Origin: LMUY01 sp964244585
Lineage (GTDB): Bacteria > Pseudomonadota > Alphaproteobacteria > Acetobacterales > Acetobacteraceae
Direction: 5' to 3'
Assembly (NCBI GenBank): GCA_964244585.1
Contig: CAXTJM010000002.1
Coordinates: 62,001 to 126,000, forward strand
DNA: 64,000 nt
Position numbers and translations under genes: made by a program. Within the stretch, counting starts at the first letter, position 1; every line of letters starts with the position of its first letter. The notes beneath the pieces are model-generated. The model saw only the letters and a list, made by a program, of their open reading frames with translations, searched no databases and was not told where the DNA came from. Shown here one piece after another: positions 8,511-17,112 of the stretch.

Positions 8511-9940
8511 TCGTCCCTTCGGTGCCGTTCCTGGTCTTTGCGGCTGCCGCAGCCCTCGTGTTCAACCTCGGTGCTGCCGCGTGGTGGCGCCGGTCGGTGC
8601 TCCTTCTGGTGAATCTTGCCTTCCTCGCCAGCTTCTCCATCGATCCCCTGGCCTTGCTTCCGTTCGCCAGCTTCATCGTGCTGGGTTACGTGGCACAGGG
8701 TGCCGTCCGCGACGGCGCAGTGCCTCGCCTGTTCGTGCTGGCGCTGGTCCTCGTCCTGTCCGTCTTCTTCTGGCTGAAGCATTACAGCTTCATTCCCAGC
8801 CGAGCGTTCCTGCCATTCCCCTACGTGCTGGTCGGCTTGTCCTACGTCTTCTTCAGGGTGTTGCACCTGATCATCGACAGCCACCAGGGTGCGATCGAGG
8901 GCCGCGTCGGAGTGCTGTCATACCTGAACTACACGCTCAATTTCACCAGCCTGACCTCCGGACCGATCCAGCGCTACCAGGACTATCACCGCATGGAGGT
9001 GGCAAGCCTGCCCCTTGGCCTGACGGTGGCGGGGGCGGCATGCGAACGGATCGTGATCGGCTATTTCAAGGTGGCGATCGTGTCCATGGTGCTGTCCCAG
9101 CTCCAGCATGAGGGGATCGACGGACTGGCCGCAGGGCGTGGCCTGCCGAACCTTGTCGGGTCCGGGGTGCTGACCGCGGCCGTCTACCCGGTGTACCTGT
9201 ATTTCAATTTTTCAGGCTACGTGGACGTGGTGATCGGCGTCGCCCGGTTCTTCCGGATAGAGCTGCCGGAGAATTTCGACAGGCCGTTCTCCTCCGAGAA
9301 CTTCATCAACTTTTGGTCCCGTTGGCACATCACGCTGTCGGGCTGGCTCAAGACCTACGTCTACAACCCGTTGATGATGGCCGGCATGGCGCGCTGGCCG
9401 GCCCCGGGGCTTGCGCCATACCTGGCGGTGGCGGCCTTCTTCGTCACGTTCTTCCTGGTTGGATTCTGGCATGGCCAGACGTCGGAATTCCTCTTTTTCG
9501 GCCTCCTTCAAGGTGGCGGCGTCTCGGCAAACAAGTTGTACCAGGTCCTCATGCAGGAGCGGCTCGGTCGCAAGGCCTACCGGGCGCTGTCCGTCCGGCC
9601 GCTCTACCGCGCCTGCGCGCGCGGGTTGACCTTCACCTGGTTCGCCTTCACCCTCTTGTGGTTCTGGTCGAGTTGGACGGCGATCGACTTGTATGCGCGC
9701 GCGCTCGGCCCGTTGGCGATCTCGCTGACATGGCTCGCCATCCTGTTCGGCGCCACCATCATGCTCGCGGCCATGGAGGCGATCCGGCGTGCCGGGCTCC
9801 AGGTCACGTGGCGCACGATCCCCGTCGTGCGGTCACGCTACCTGCGAACGGCCTGGGGAACGGCGTTGGTCGTCGTGACGGTTGCAACCATCACCCTTCT
9901 GAACTCCCCGGCGCCGGACATCGTGTACAAGACGTTCTGA
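8507..9940 (+). CDS. MBOAT family O-acyltransferase
   Basis: A 477-residue polytopic membrane protein with about 10-12 hydrophobic helices. It carries the MBOAT signature: FWSRWHITLSGWL (His274) and the near-invariant histidine in GFWHGQTSEF (His322). Family members (DltB, AlgI, PatA) take an acyl group from a cytoplasmic donor and pass it across the membrane to a surface polymer. The GTG start overlaps the SGNH gene stop (GTGA), and the gene closes the ACP-FkbH-SGNH-MBOAT operon. The donor is therefore probably the acyl-ACP made by the first two gene products. The acceptor is likely the exopolysaccharide encoded nearby, by inference. Confidence 0.92.
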   Translation: MIVPSVPFLVFAAAAALVFNLGAAAWWRRSVLLLVNLAFLASFSIDPLALLPFASFIVLGYVAQGAVRDGAVPRLFVLALVLVLSVFFWLKHYSFIPSRAFLPFPYVLVGLSYVFFRVLHLIIDSHQGAIEGRVGVLSYLNYTLNFTSLTSGPIQRYQDYHRMEVASLPLGLTVAGAACERIVIGYFKVAIVSMVLSQLQHEGIDGLAAGRGLPNLVGSGVLTAAVYPVYLYFNFSGYVDVVIGVARFFRIELPENFDRPFSSENFINFWSRWHITLSGWLKTYVYNPLMMAGMARWPAPGLAPYLAVAAFFVTFFLVGFWHGQTSEFLFFGLLQGGGVSANKLYQVLMQERLGRKAYRALSVRPLYRACARGLTFTWFAFTLLWFWSSWTAIDLYARALGPLAISLTWLAILFGATIMLAAMEAIRRAGLQVTWRTIPVVRSRYLRTAWGTALVVVTVATITLLNSPAPDIVYKTF

Positions 9941-9966
9941 TAGCCTGGCGCATTCCGGCTGCCGGG

Positions 9967-12516
9967 TCAGGCGACCGGCGGGACCACGATCTGGAAGTGC
10001 TGTGTTCCATTGCTGTCCAAGCTCGCGACCGCTCCGGAGACTGCTGTCCCGTTGACGTTGAGACCGGTGACATAGAGGTTCCGGTCGGTCGTCGAGGAGC
10101 CGCCGTAGGCGTCGTTGAGGAACGACACGGCGACGTCGTGCGTCCCCGACGACAACAGATCCTGCAGGTTGACAGCCTGGGACTGGCCCTGCGCGTGCAG
10201 CGCCGTCACCGTCGAGTTCTGCACCAGCGTCTGCCCGTCCACGGCCACGGAGTATTGGGCATCTCCGTTCCAGGCATCCTCGGCCAGATGCAGCGTCAGG
10301 GCCGTGCTCCCGGCTGGGGAGGTGAGCGTCGCCGTCCCGTTCGACAGCAGCGTCGCCGGTGCACCGTTGAGCGCCTGACCGTCGTACGTCGCGCTGTTGA
10401 CGTAGAGGTTGCGGTCGGTCGACGACGTCCCGCCATAGGCATCGTTGATGAAGGTGACGCCGATCGTCGGGTTGGCGCCCCAGTTCCCGGTGACGGGAAC
10501 ATCCTGCGTCGCCCCCGCCGCGTGGGAGGCGGTCGCCGTGTGCACGCCGCCGATCGTCGTGCCGTTGATGCTGATCGTGTACTGCGCGTCGCCCTGCCAC
10601 GCATCCTCCGAGACCTTGAGGTCCAGCGTGTCCGGGGCGGCAGTGGCCGGCTCGGCGAACGAGAAACCCTGGGACCCGCTCGTCAGCAGCGAGAGGGTGC
10701 TCGATGGCACGGCCGAGCCGTCGATCGTCGCGTTGTTCACATACAGGTTGCGGTCGGTCGCGGCGGATCCGCCATAGGCATCGTTCAGGAAATCGACGCT
10801 CACGGCGTGGCTACCGGGGCCGAAATTGCCCAGCACGTCGAAGGTCTGCGTCTGCCCGGCAGACCGGAGCGCCGTCGTGGTTTGGGTGCCGCCGATCTGT
10901 GTTCCGTCCACGTCGATGGTGAACTCTGCGTTGCCTTGCCAGGCGTCCTCCGCGATCGAGAGCGCCAAGACGTCGGAGCCGGTGCCGATGCTGACCGCGG
11001 ACGGCGTTGCTACGGCGCCGGCGAAGGCAAAGCTCTGTGATCCGCTGTTCAGCAGCGAGAGGGCGCTTGAAGGCACGGTCGAGCCGTCGATCGTCGCGCC
11101 GTTCACGTACAGGTTGCGGTCGGTCGTAGCGGAGCCGCCATAGGCGTCGTTCAGGAAATCGACGCTTACCGTGTGGCCGCCAGGCGCGAAACTGCCCAGG
11201 ACGTCGAAGGTCTGCGTCTGTCCGGCCGACCGCAGGGCGGTCGTGGTCTGGGTGCCGCCGATCTGTGTCCCATCCACGCTGATGGTGAATTGTGCGTTGC
11301 CTTGCCAGGCGTCCTCCGCGATCGAAAGCGCCAGGACGTCGGAGCCCGTGCCGATGCTGACAGTCGCAGGAGCTGCCGTGCCGTGGGAGCTTGGGACGGA
11401 CGCGGCAGATGCCTGTGCGCCGAAATACTTGGCCCAGGCAGCGGCCTCGGCCGGCTTGTCGTCCGAGGCATTGGAGAATTCGTAGTTGCCGCCGCCGTTG
11501 CTGTCCCAAAGATTGACGAAGTCGATCTTCTCTCCGGCGCCCTGCGCGGTGGTGAGCTGGCTGGCGAGCCATTGCGGAAATGCGGCGTCGTCGTTGACGT
11601 CGGTGCCGGCATTTGAATTGCCTGCCCCGGTTTCCGGTATCGCGAACGGCTTGCCCTGCGCCTCGGCAAACGCGAGCAATTGGTCGAGGCTGAGGGCGTG
11701 GCCGCCGCTGCCGTCATTCGACCACTCGGTGGCGGCAGGATAGGTCCAGTAGTGTGCGCGGTTCACCGGATCGGCGATGAACTGTGCAATGCTGGTGTCC
11801 TCCTTGCCGGTGTCCCAGTCATGGTAGGTCGCCTGGCCGCTGCTGTTTGTCCCATCCGAATATGGGCGGATGTCGGAATACACATCGGCACCGATCGCAT
11901 CCACGTAGGCATTGCCGGGATACAGGCTCGTGAGCGCCTCGGCGTTGGTGTAGTTGGTGACGCTTGGGTTCCAAACGACGGTGACGTTGACGCCCAGTGT
12001 CGTCGCTTCCTGGTGCAGCACGGTGTAGATGTGCTGGTAGGCGGAAACCCAGTCGGCCTGGTCCTGTGCCGTGTCGCCGGCATAGGTCGCGCCAGCGATG
12101 TTCATTTCCCAGCCCGGGCGGAACACGAGGTTGGTGTCGCCATTGCTGACATAGGCCTTCAGGATCCCCTGATAGACGCTGTCGTCGCTTCCCGCCGCGA
12201 TCGCCTGGTATTGTGCGTCTGCTGTTCCTGCATTGGCTGCGGTGGAGGCCATGGGAAGGGCGATCACGGGCGTCATGGCCTTGGCATCGACCGACTGCGC
12301 GTCCGACCAGGCCTGCCAGCTGGCATTGCTGGCCCAATCGCTGACCGGCTGGGTATAGTCGACATAATTGTCGAGATAGGTCGGCGTCACGCCCAAGGTT
12401 GACGTGAAGCCAGCATATTCGGCTTCGAACGTCGCTTCAGACGAAGCATCGCTGCCATTTGGATTGCCCAGATAGGCCCCGATCGGGAATGGCGTCGAAC
12501 CCGTGGAACTCGACAT
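9967..12516 (-). CDS. GH26-like endo-glycanase with four CBM60-like domains
   Basis: An 849-residue protein. Residues about 10-370 form a GH26-type barrel: FRPGWEMNI holds the candidate acid/base Glu137 and FAIPETGAG the candidate nucleophile Glu295. Residues about 386-849 are four repeats with DAWQG and NDAYGG..DRNLYV motifs, typical of calcium-dependent xylan-type binding modules (CBM60/CBM36). ATG 12516 is chosen because GGAG sits 6 bp upstream; another in-frame ATG lies at 12528. No signal peptide is visible although a secreted enzyme is expected, so export by a non-Sec route is possible. GH26 members cut beta-mannans, xylans or mixed-linked glucans. Within this locus the enzyme may trim or release the exopolysaccharide. 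Confidence 0.82.
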   Translation of the reverse strand: MSSSTGSTPFPIGAYLGNPNGSDASSEATFEAEYAGFTSTLGVTPTYLDNYVDYTQPVSDWASNASWQAWSDAQSVDAKAMTPVIALPMASTAANAGTADAQYQAIAAGSDDSVYQGILKAYVSNGDTNLVFRPGWEMNIAGATYAGDTAQDQADWVSAYQHIYTVLHQEATTLGVNVTVVWNPSVTNYTNAEALTSLYPGNAYVDAIGADVYSDIRPYSDGTNSSGQATYHDWDTGKEDTSIAQFIADPVNRAHYWTYPAATEWSNDGSGGHALSLDQLLAFAEAQGKPFAIPETGAGNSNAGTDVNDDAAFPQWLASQLTTAQGAGEKIDFVNLWDSNGGGNYEFSNASDDKPAEAAAWAKYFGAQASAASVPSSHGTAAPATVSIGTGSDVLALSIAEDAWQGNAQFTISVDGTQIGGTQTTTALRSAGQTQTFDVLGSFAPGGHTVSVDFLNDAYGGSATTDRNLYVNGATIDGSTVPSSALSLLNSGSQSFAFAGAVATPSAVSIGTGSDVLALSIAEDAWQGNAEFTIDVDGTQIGGTQTTTALRSAGQTQTFDVLGNFGPGSHAVSVDFLNDAYGGSAATDRNLYVNNATIDGSAVPSSTLSLLTSGSQGFSFAEPATAAPDTLDLKVSEDAWQGDAQYTISINGTTIGGVHTATASHAAGATQDVPVTGNWGANPTIGVTFINDAYGGTSSTDRNLYVNSATYDGQALNGAPATLLSNGTATLTSPAGSTALTLHLAEDAWNGDAQYSVAVDGQTLVQNSTVTALHAQGQSQAVNLQDLLSSGTHDVAVSFLNDAYGGSSTTDRNLYVTGLNVNGTAVSGAVASLDSNGTQHFQIVVPPVA
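9970..11361 (-). repeat. Four tandem carbohydrate-binding-module repeats inside the GH26 gene
   Basis: The 3' half of the GH26 gene is a tandem array. Using the recurring NDAYGG segment as anchor (plus-strand positions 11147, 10781, 10442 and 10112), the unit spacings are 366, 339 and 330 bp. The first two units (122 codons each) are nearly identical at both DNA and protein level. The last two are shorter and diverged. This implies a recent duplication of the first unit on top of an older pair. Confidence 0.85.
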
Positions 12517-12540
12517 AGCAAACTCCATTAGCGGGCAAGC

Positions 12541-12554
12541 TTCATTGAACTAAA
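12541..12554 (-). promoter_or_regulatory. 14-bp motif shared with the region upstream of the 31412 gene
   Basis: On the minus strand this reads TTTAGTTCAATGAA and lies 24 bp before the GH26 gene start. A 12/14 match in the same orientation (TTTAGTTGAGTGAA, 31440-31453) lies 27 bp before the AAA ATPase start at 31412. Equal orientation and distance suggest a shared promoter or leader element, possibly a regulator site. Chance cannot be excluded from two copies. Confidence 0.3.
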
Positions 12555-13575
12555 GCTGCCTATTGACACACGATCTCCGCCATCACTGCACGAGGGAGTG
12601 CACGCGCTGACGCATTACCAGAACGCTTCAAGTTTTCATGTCATGACGATCGACATTGCATAGGGATATGCAGCAATTTACAGCTAAATGATTAAGCTCT
12701 GGTAAATTTGGTGCTTGTTCTGGCCCGTTGCAGTGTTCGATCCCTCAACAAACTTGCCCAGTTTTCAAACGATTGCCCGCAAGTTGGATTGTCCATGGAT
12801 TTCACCTGCAGACGACTTGCACCCTGACGAGGTCGCCTCTTCAAGTTATCGAGGTGTCTCGCGAATAAGGTGGGCCGGATCCTTCGTCGAGGTGTAAGGA
12901 AGTAGCTTACCCAAAGTCGAAGCATCCTGATAGTCGATAGGAAAGATCTTCTCCGTGACACCATTCAACCCTGGGCGTGGCCAAGACCGTCCGGTCGCTG
13001 CATCGATCATACCGCAAATTGGCCCAGCCGCTGCCCAGTGTTCCATGAGCGTCCATCGCGAAGGGCGCGCGGTTCATATCGTTCTGACCGCAGAAGACGA
13101 ATATCGCTCGATCGCCTTGTACGAGACCCTCGTGAATGGTGCCAAAGCAGGCTGCCTCAATCTCAAGGCTGCCGTGGCCGACGGCGGTCAAGCATCGGAT
13201 TGATGCAGGCGCCGCTTCGGGCCAAGCTGCTGGACCGGGCAATTCGCACGAGGCTGCTGCCGAAGCCAGGTCGACAACCTTAACCGCAAGACCTTGCCGA
13301 CGGGCTGTAGGGTGGTCCGGTCGCACGGGCGATTGGCCGGTGTAACGGTCGCCCAGGTCACAGGCGTTCCCCAGTTCGACGCCGCCCCGCGATCGGCCGC
13401 CAACCGGCCCTGAGCCATCGTCATGCGCGCCACCCTGCCAGCGCAAGCATCAGCCGACTAGGTCACACAGGCCCGTGTCGAGTGGACATCAAATGAAGTA
13501 AACAATTAGCAGCGCGGTAACACGGAAACTTCACACTGCATCTTGGCGGAACGGTGTGTATAAGCGTACTCAGTT
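12555..13575. other. About 1 kb with no confident gene
   Basis: Between the GH26 gene and the Crp/Fnr gene, both of which read away from here. The ends (12540-12720 and 13480-13575) are AT-rich and probably hold the two divergent promoters. The middle holds open frames on both strands (minus 12907-13446, plus 13045-13203). Their third-position GC is only about 60 percent, well below the neighbouring genes, and none has a ribosome-binding site or a recognised motif. I see no repeat or insertion sequence. It may be a decayed gene or a long regulatory gap. Confidence 0.5.
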
Positions 13576-14460
13576 TTGTCCACATTGTGGAAATCACCAG
13601 TGCATTTACTTAATAAAGCTCTTGCGTTAACCGTTGCTCCTTGTCGCGAACTCAGCACCCTGCTGTCCCAGGCAGAGTCGCCAGGCCTTGAAAGGGGCTC
13701 CCCTGCGAATGGGCCGTTGGCCCCGGGGCCGGTCCGCGTTCGACGCCAGGTGCGGCAGCATGACTATGCCAAGGCCCTTATCTGCCGCTTCGGCGGGGTA
13801 GACGCACTTTCCGACGTCGAGCTTGCGCTGTTGCGGCGCGTCGTGACCTTCGCGCGCGCCCATGGTGCCAACACCCAGATCGTTGCCCAGGGTGAGGTTC
13901 AACAGCCGCGCATCCTTCTGTCCGGATGGGCCTGCCAGCAGCACGTCCTGCCCAACGGCCGGCGTCAGATCATCCGGTTCCTGGTGCCCGGCGACATCAT
14001 CGGGTCGATCGACCGTCCGCTTACCACCACGGTGACCGCGATCGTGGCGCTGACGCCGGTCATCCTCGCGGACGCGCGTTCACTTTGGCAGGCGGTCCAT
14101 GTCTGCAGCGAGACCATGCCGGCCATCGCTGCGGCGGTCCGCCGCGGGCTCCAGGACGAGGCCGCCCAATTGCGCGACCAGATCGTAAGGCTGGGTGTCC
14201 GGACCGCCTACGAGCGGCTGGTCCACCTCATTCTGGAGCTTCACCAGCGGCTACAAGCCGCCGGCCTGGTGAATGGCAACAGCTTCGACATGCGGTTGAC
14301 CCAGGGCATATTGGCGGATGCGCTCGGCACCAGTTTCGTGCACACCAACCGCATTCTGCAGATGGTCAGGCAGGAAGGTCTGTTCACGCTCCACAGCGGC
14401 CAGGTCACGCTGGAGAAGCTGGATCAGATGCGTGGCATCGTCGATTGGCAAACCGTCTAG
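13576..14460 (+). CDS. Crp/Fnr family transcriptional regulator
   Basis: Up to 294 residues. A cyclic-nucleotide-binding-like beta domain spans about residues 75-190 (ILLSGWACQQHVLPNGRRQI, then FLVPGDIIGS). A long dimer helix and a C-terminal winged helix-turn-helix follow (TQGILADALGTSFVHTNRIL, about 243-262). No Cys cluster for an Fe-S centre of the Fnr type is present. The start is uncertain: TTG 13576, TTG 13585 and GTG 13600 are all possible, and the first 55 residues are low in conservation signals. It stands directly upstream of the flippase gene and is a good candidate regulator of the polysaccharide locus. A second, distinct family member starts at 27075. Confidence 0.88.
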   Translation: MSTLWKSPVHLLNKALALTVAPCRELSTLLSQAESPGLERGSPANGPLAPGPVRVRRQVRQHDYAKALICRFGGVDALSDVELALLRRVVTFARAHGANTQIVAQGEVQQPRILLSGWACQQHVLPNGRRQIIRFLVPGDIIGSIDRPLTTTVTAIVALTPVILADARSLWQAVHVCSETMPAIAAAVRRGLQDEAAQLRDQIVRLGVRTAYERLVHLILELHQRLQAAGLVNGNSFDMRLTQGILADALGTSFVHTNRILQMVRQEGLFTLHSGQVTLEKLDQMRGIVDWQTV

Positions 14461-14514
14461 CATGCCCCATCGATCCGCCACGGTTTTCGCGCGCCATAGC
14501 CGGACCGCCGCAAA

Positions 14515-16038
14515 TTGAGCAGTGCGTTCGGCCGTCTCGACCAGGAGCAGAACGTCGTCGTCCTGAAGCGTCGTGCCGTCCGCGGCGCGGCCGTCACCTT
14601 CGCTGCCCAGGGCACGCGCTTCATCCTGCAGTTCGGCTCGCAGATCGTGCTTGCCCGCCTACTGCTTCCACGGGATTTCGGCCTGGTCGCCATGATCGGG
14701 CCGATCATCAGTTTCGTCCAAATCTTCAATGAACTCGGCTTGACCCAGGCCACGGTCCAGCGCGAGGAGATCAGCCATGACGAACTCTCTGCCCTGTTCT
14801 GGGTGAACAGTGCGGTCAGCGCCGTCGTCACGGCGTGCCTCTGCGCGGCCGCCCCGGCGGTTGCGCTGTTCTACGGCGATCCCAGGCTGACGATGATCAC
14901 CGTTTGCCTCGCGAGCCTTCTGCTACTGAACGGGCTGTCGTCGCAGCAGATTGCCCTGATGAACCGAGGCATGCGGTTCGTTCCCCTGGCGGTGATCGAC
15001 ATAGCCTGCTTGGCGGTCGCCGTGGTGGTGGGGGTCGCGGCGGCATGGGCTGGCGCCGGATACTGGTCCCTAGTGCTTATGCAAGCAGCGAATTCGCTGA
15101 CGATCGCCGTACTGGCCTGGGCGGCATCGTCATGGCGCCCGTCCTGGCCGCGACGTGTCAAGGGCATCGGCAGCCTGCTCCGTTTCGGCGGCCACCTGAC
15201 CGGGTACAATCTGGTGAGCTACGTCGCCGGCAACCTGGACGGCATCGTCATTGGCCGTGTCAGCGGCGCCGTCCCGCTCGGCCTTTTCGATCGCTCGATC
15301 AAGCTGGTCGTCGTTCCGACCTGGCAGATCAGCCTGCCGGTGGCCCGCGTCGCCGTTACCCTGCTGTCGCGTCTGCGCGGTGCGGAGGAGCGATATGCCC
15401 GCGCCTACCTGCAGATGTTGCAATCGATGATGCTCGTGATGGTGCCGGGATTCGCCTGGGTCGCCGTCATGGCGCCGACCCTCACGCCCAGCTTGCTTGG
15501 GGAAGCCTGGGTCGGAGCGTCACCGATCGTGCGATGGCTGTCGGTGGCGGCATTGCTGTCGCCGTTGAGCCTCAGCACCTATTGGCTGTTCGTGACGCAG
15601 GACCGGGTCAAGCAACAACTCCGCTATAGCTGCGCACGCACCGGCTTCACCGTCCTTGCGCTGTTTGCCGGGCTGCCCTGGGGTGTCGTCGGCGTCGCGG
15701 TGTCGTATGCGATCTTTGGCGTGCTGATCCATGGTTCCATGGTGTGGGGCGCAACCAGGTCGGGACCGGTACGCTTGCCGGGATTGCTGCGGGCGTGCCT
15801 GCCGATCGCAGTCTGCACCGGGCTTGCAGCCATCGCCCTGGTCCTGGCACGTCGCTCGGCGCCGTTCCAGGCGATGCCCACCGCCGCGGGCCTTGTCGTG
15901 TCCTTAGGGGTTGCCTATGGTGGGTCTCTTTTGCTGATGACCTCGCTGCCAGGCGGGCGAGCGATCCTGCGCGGATTGTGGGCGTTGCGGTCGACCTTTG
16001 GCAAAGCCAGGATGGAGGATATCGCCCCACCATGTTGA
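14515..16038 (+). CDS. Wzx-type polysaccharide flippase (MOP superfamily)
   Basis: A 507-residue integral membrane protein with about 12-14 hydrophobic helices. The N-terminal FILQFGSQIVLARLLLPRDF stretch and the following GLTQATVQREEI are typical of the PST/WzxC-like polysaccharide transporters of the MOP superfamily. It should flip undecaprenyl-linked oligosaccharide units across the inner membrane before polymerisation. The TTG start lies 54 bp after the Crp/Fnr gene. The stop overlaps the ATG of the following glycosyltransferase by 7 bp, so both are probably co-transcribed and coupled. Confidence 0.9.
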   Translation: MSSAFGRLDQEQNVVVLKRRAVRGAAVTFAAQGTRFILQFGSQIVLARLLLPRDFGLVAMIGPIISFVQIFNELGLTQATVQREEISHDELSALFWVNSAVSAVVTACLCAAAPAVALFYGDPRLTMITVCLASLLLLNGLSSQQIALMNRGMRFVPLAVIDIACLAVAVVVGVAAAWAGAGYWSLVLMQAANSLTIAVLAWAASSWRPSWPRRVKGIGSLLRFGGHLTGYNLVSYVAGNLDGIVIGRVSGAVPLGLFDRSIKLVVVPTWQISLPVARVAVTLLSRLRGAEERYARAYLQMLQSMMLVMVPGFAWVAVMAPTLTPSLLGEAWVGASPIVRWLSVAALLSPLSLSTYWLFVTQDRVKQQLRYSCARTGFTVLALFAGLPWGVVGVAVSYAIFGVLIHGSMVWGATRSGPVRLPGLLRACLPIAVCTGLAAIALVLARRSAPFQAMPTAAGLVVSLGVAYGGSLLLMTSLPGGRAILRGLWALRSTFGKARMEDIAPPC

Positions 16039-17027
16039 ACCCGCCAGTCCAGGCCGCGGGTCCGCGGGTTTCCGTCGTCATCCCTGCCTACAAGACCGCC
16101 GCCACCTTGGCCCGGGCCGTGCGATCCGTGCTGGATCAGACGGAGCAGGATTTCGAGGTGATCATCGTCGAGGATTGCTCCCAGGATGGCACGCTGGCGA
16201 TCGCGCGCGACCTTGCCGGCGTCGATGCGCGCATCAGCGTCATCGCTCTGGAGGAAAATGGCGGACAGGCGCGGGCGCTCAACCGCGGCATCGCGGCCGC
16301 ACGCGGCGAGTGGGTCGCCACGCTGGATGCCGACGATCGCTACCAGGTCGACCGATTGCACGCCCTGCTGGACGCGGGCGAGCGGGAGGGCGTCGACATG
16401 GTGGCCGACAACCAGAACCACATCGACGAGAGCGCGAACCTCCTGGTCCGCACTGCCTTCCCGGACAGCGACAGTAGCCGCCCGATCGGGCTTGCCGACT
16501 TCATCGCGCATTCCGATACGTCAGCGGAGTTCAGCTTCGGCATCCTCAAGCCAGTGATCCGTACGACCTTCATTCGCCGGCATGCGCTGGGCTACCGGCC
16601 CGGCCTGAAGCTGGGACAGGATTTCTATCACCTGATGCAGTTCTTTGCCGCGGGGGGGCGAGGATACCTGGTGGCGAAGCCGCTATACGACTGGACGCTG
16701 CCGTTCGGCCCGGTGTCGCGAACATGGACCACGACCGGTGACGGCGCCTGGCGCTACGACTACCGCAGCACGCTGGAGGCCAACCGGTACTTCATTCCGC
16801 TGATGGAGGCGGCCGGCCAGGGTGAACTGGTTGCATTGCTGCGGCGGCGGGAACGCGAGTACTGGATCATGGTGCACTACATCGATGCACAGAAAATGTT
16901 CGCCATGCCAAGCCGCCGGTTCGCGGCAGCGTGGATCATCGCGCGTCATCCGAGCACGTGGCAGCTGCTGGCCCGGCGCGTGGTCGGTCGCGTCCGGCGC
17001 CTCATGCAGCAACCGAACCGGGCATGA
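16032..17027 (+). CDS. Glycosyltransferase family 2
   Basis: A 331-residue GT-A-fold transferase. It has the N-terminal VSVVIPAYKTAATLARAVRS nucleotide-binding strand, EDCSQDGT near residue 50, and LDADDRYQ with the metal-binding DxD (Asp99/Asp101). No membrane helix is evident, so the enzyme probably acts at the cytoplasmic face on the lipid-linked repeat unit. ATG 16032 is chosen because it directly precedes the conserved domain; it overlaps the flippase stop. The sugar transferred cannot be read from sequence. Confidence 0.92.
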   Translation: MLNPPVQAAGPRVSVVIPAYKTAATLARAVRSVLDQTEQDFEVIIVEDCSQDGTLAIARDLAGVDARISVIALEENGGQARALNRGIAAARGEWVATLDADDRYQVDRLHALLDAGEREGVDMVADNQNHIDESANLLVRTAFPDSDSSRPIGLADFIAHSDTSAEFSFGILKPVIRTTFIRRHALGYRPGLKLGQDFYHLMQFFAAGGRGYLVAKPLYDWTLPFGPVSRTWTTTGDGAWRYDYRSTLEANRYFIPLMEAAGQGELVALLRRREREYWIMVHYIDAQKMFAMPSRRFAAAWIIARHPSTWQLLARRVVGRVRRLMQQPNRA

Positions 17028-17112
17028 TCGGCGCATCGTGCCGACCGGACCCGGCAAGCCAGGGCCGCACCCGTTGACCTGCGATCCAACCAAGCCGATC
17101 GGGAGTCCGGCC

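Noticed and set aside
5237..9940. Classical dlt operon or polyketide loading module
   Set aside because: No D-alanine-activating adenylation enzyme is present, and no ketosynthase or other polyketide domain lies nearby.
9313..11040. Long plus-strand open frame crossing the MBOAT and GH26 genes
   Set aside because: It is out of frame with the MBOAT and antisense to the CBM repeats; its repeated composition mirrors the repeats on the real strand.
13045..13203. Plus-strand 52-codon frame (MSVHREGRAVHIVLTAEDEY)
   Set aside because: It reads like a protein but has no ribosome-binding site, low third-position GC and an opposing open frame; not enough to call a gene.
12907..13446. Minus-strand open frame with IFVFCGQNDMNRAP, slightly like a low-molecular-weight tyrosine phosphatase loop
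   Set aside because: The C-to-R spacing is one residue too long, the rest of the frame lacks the family, third-position GC is low and no ribosome-binding site is present.
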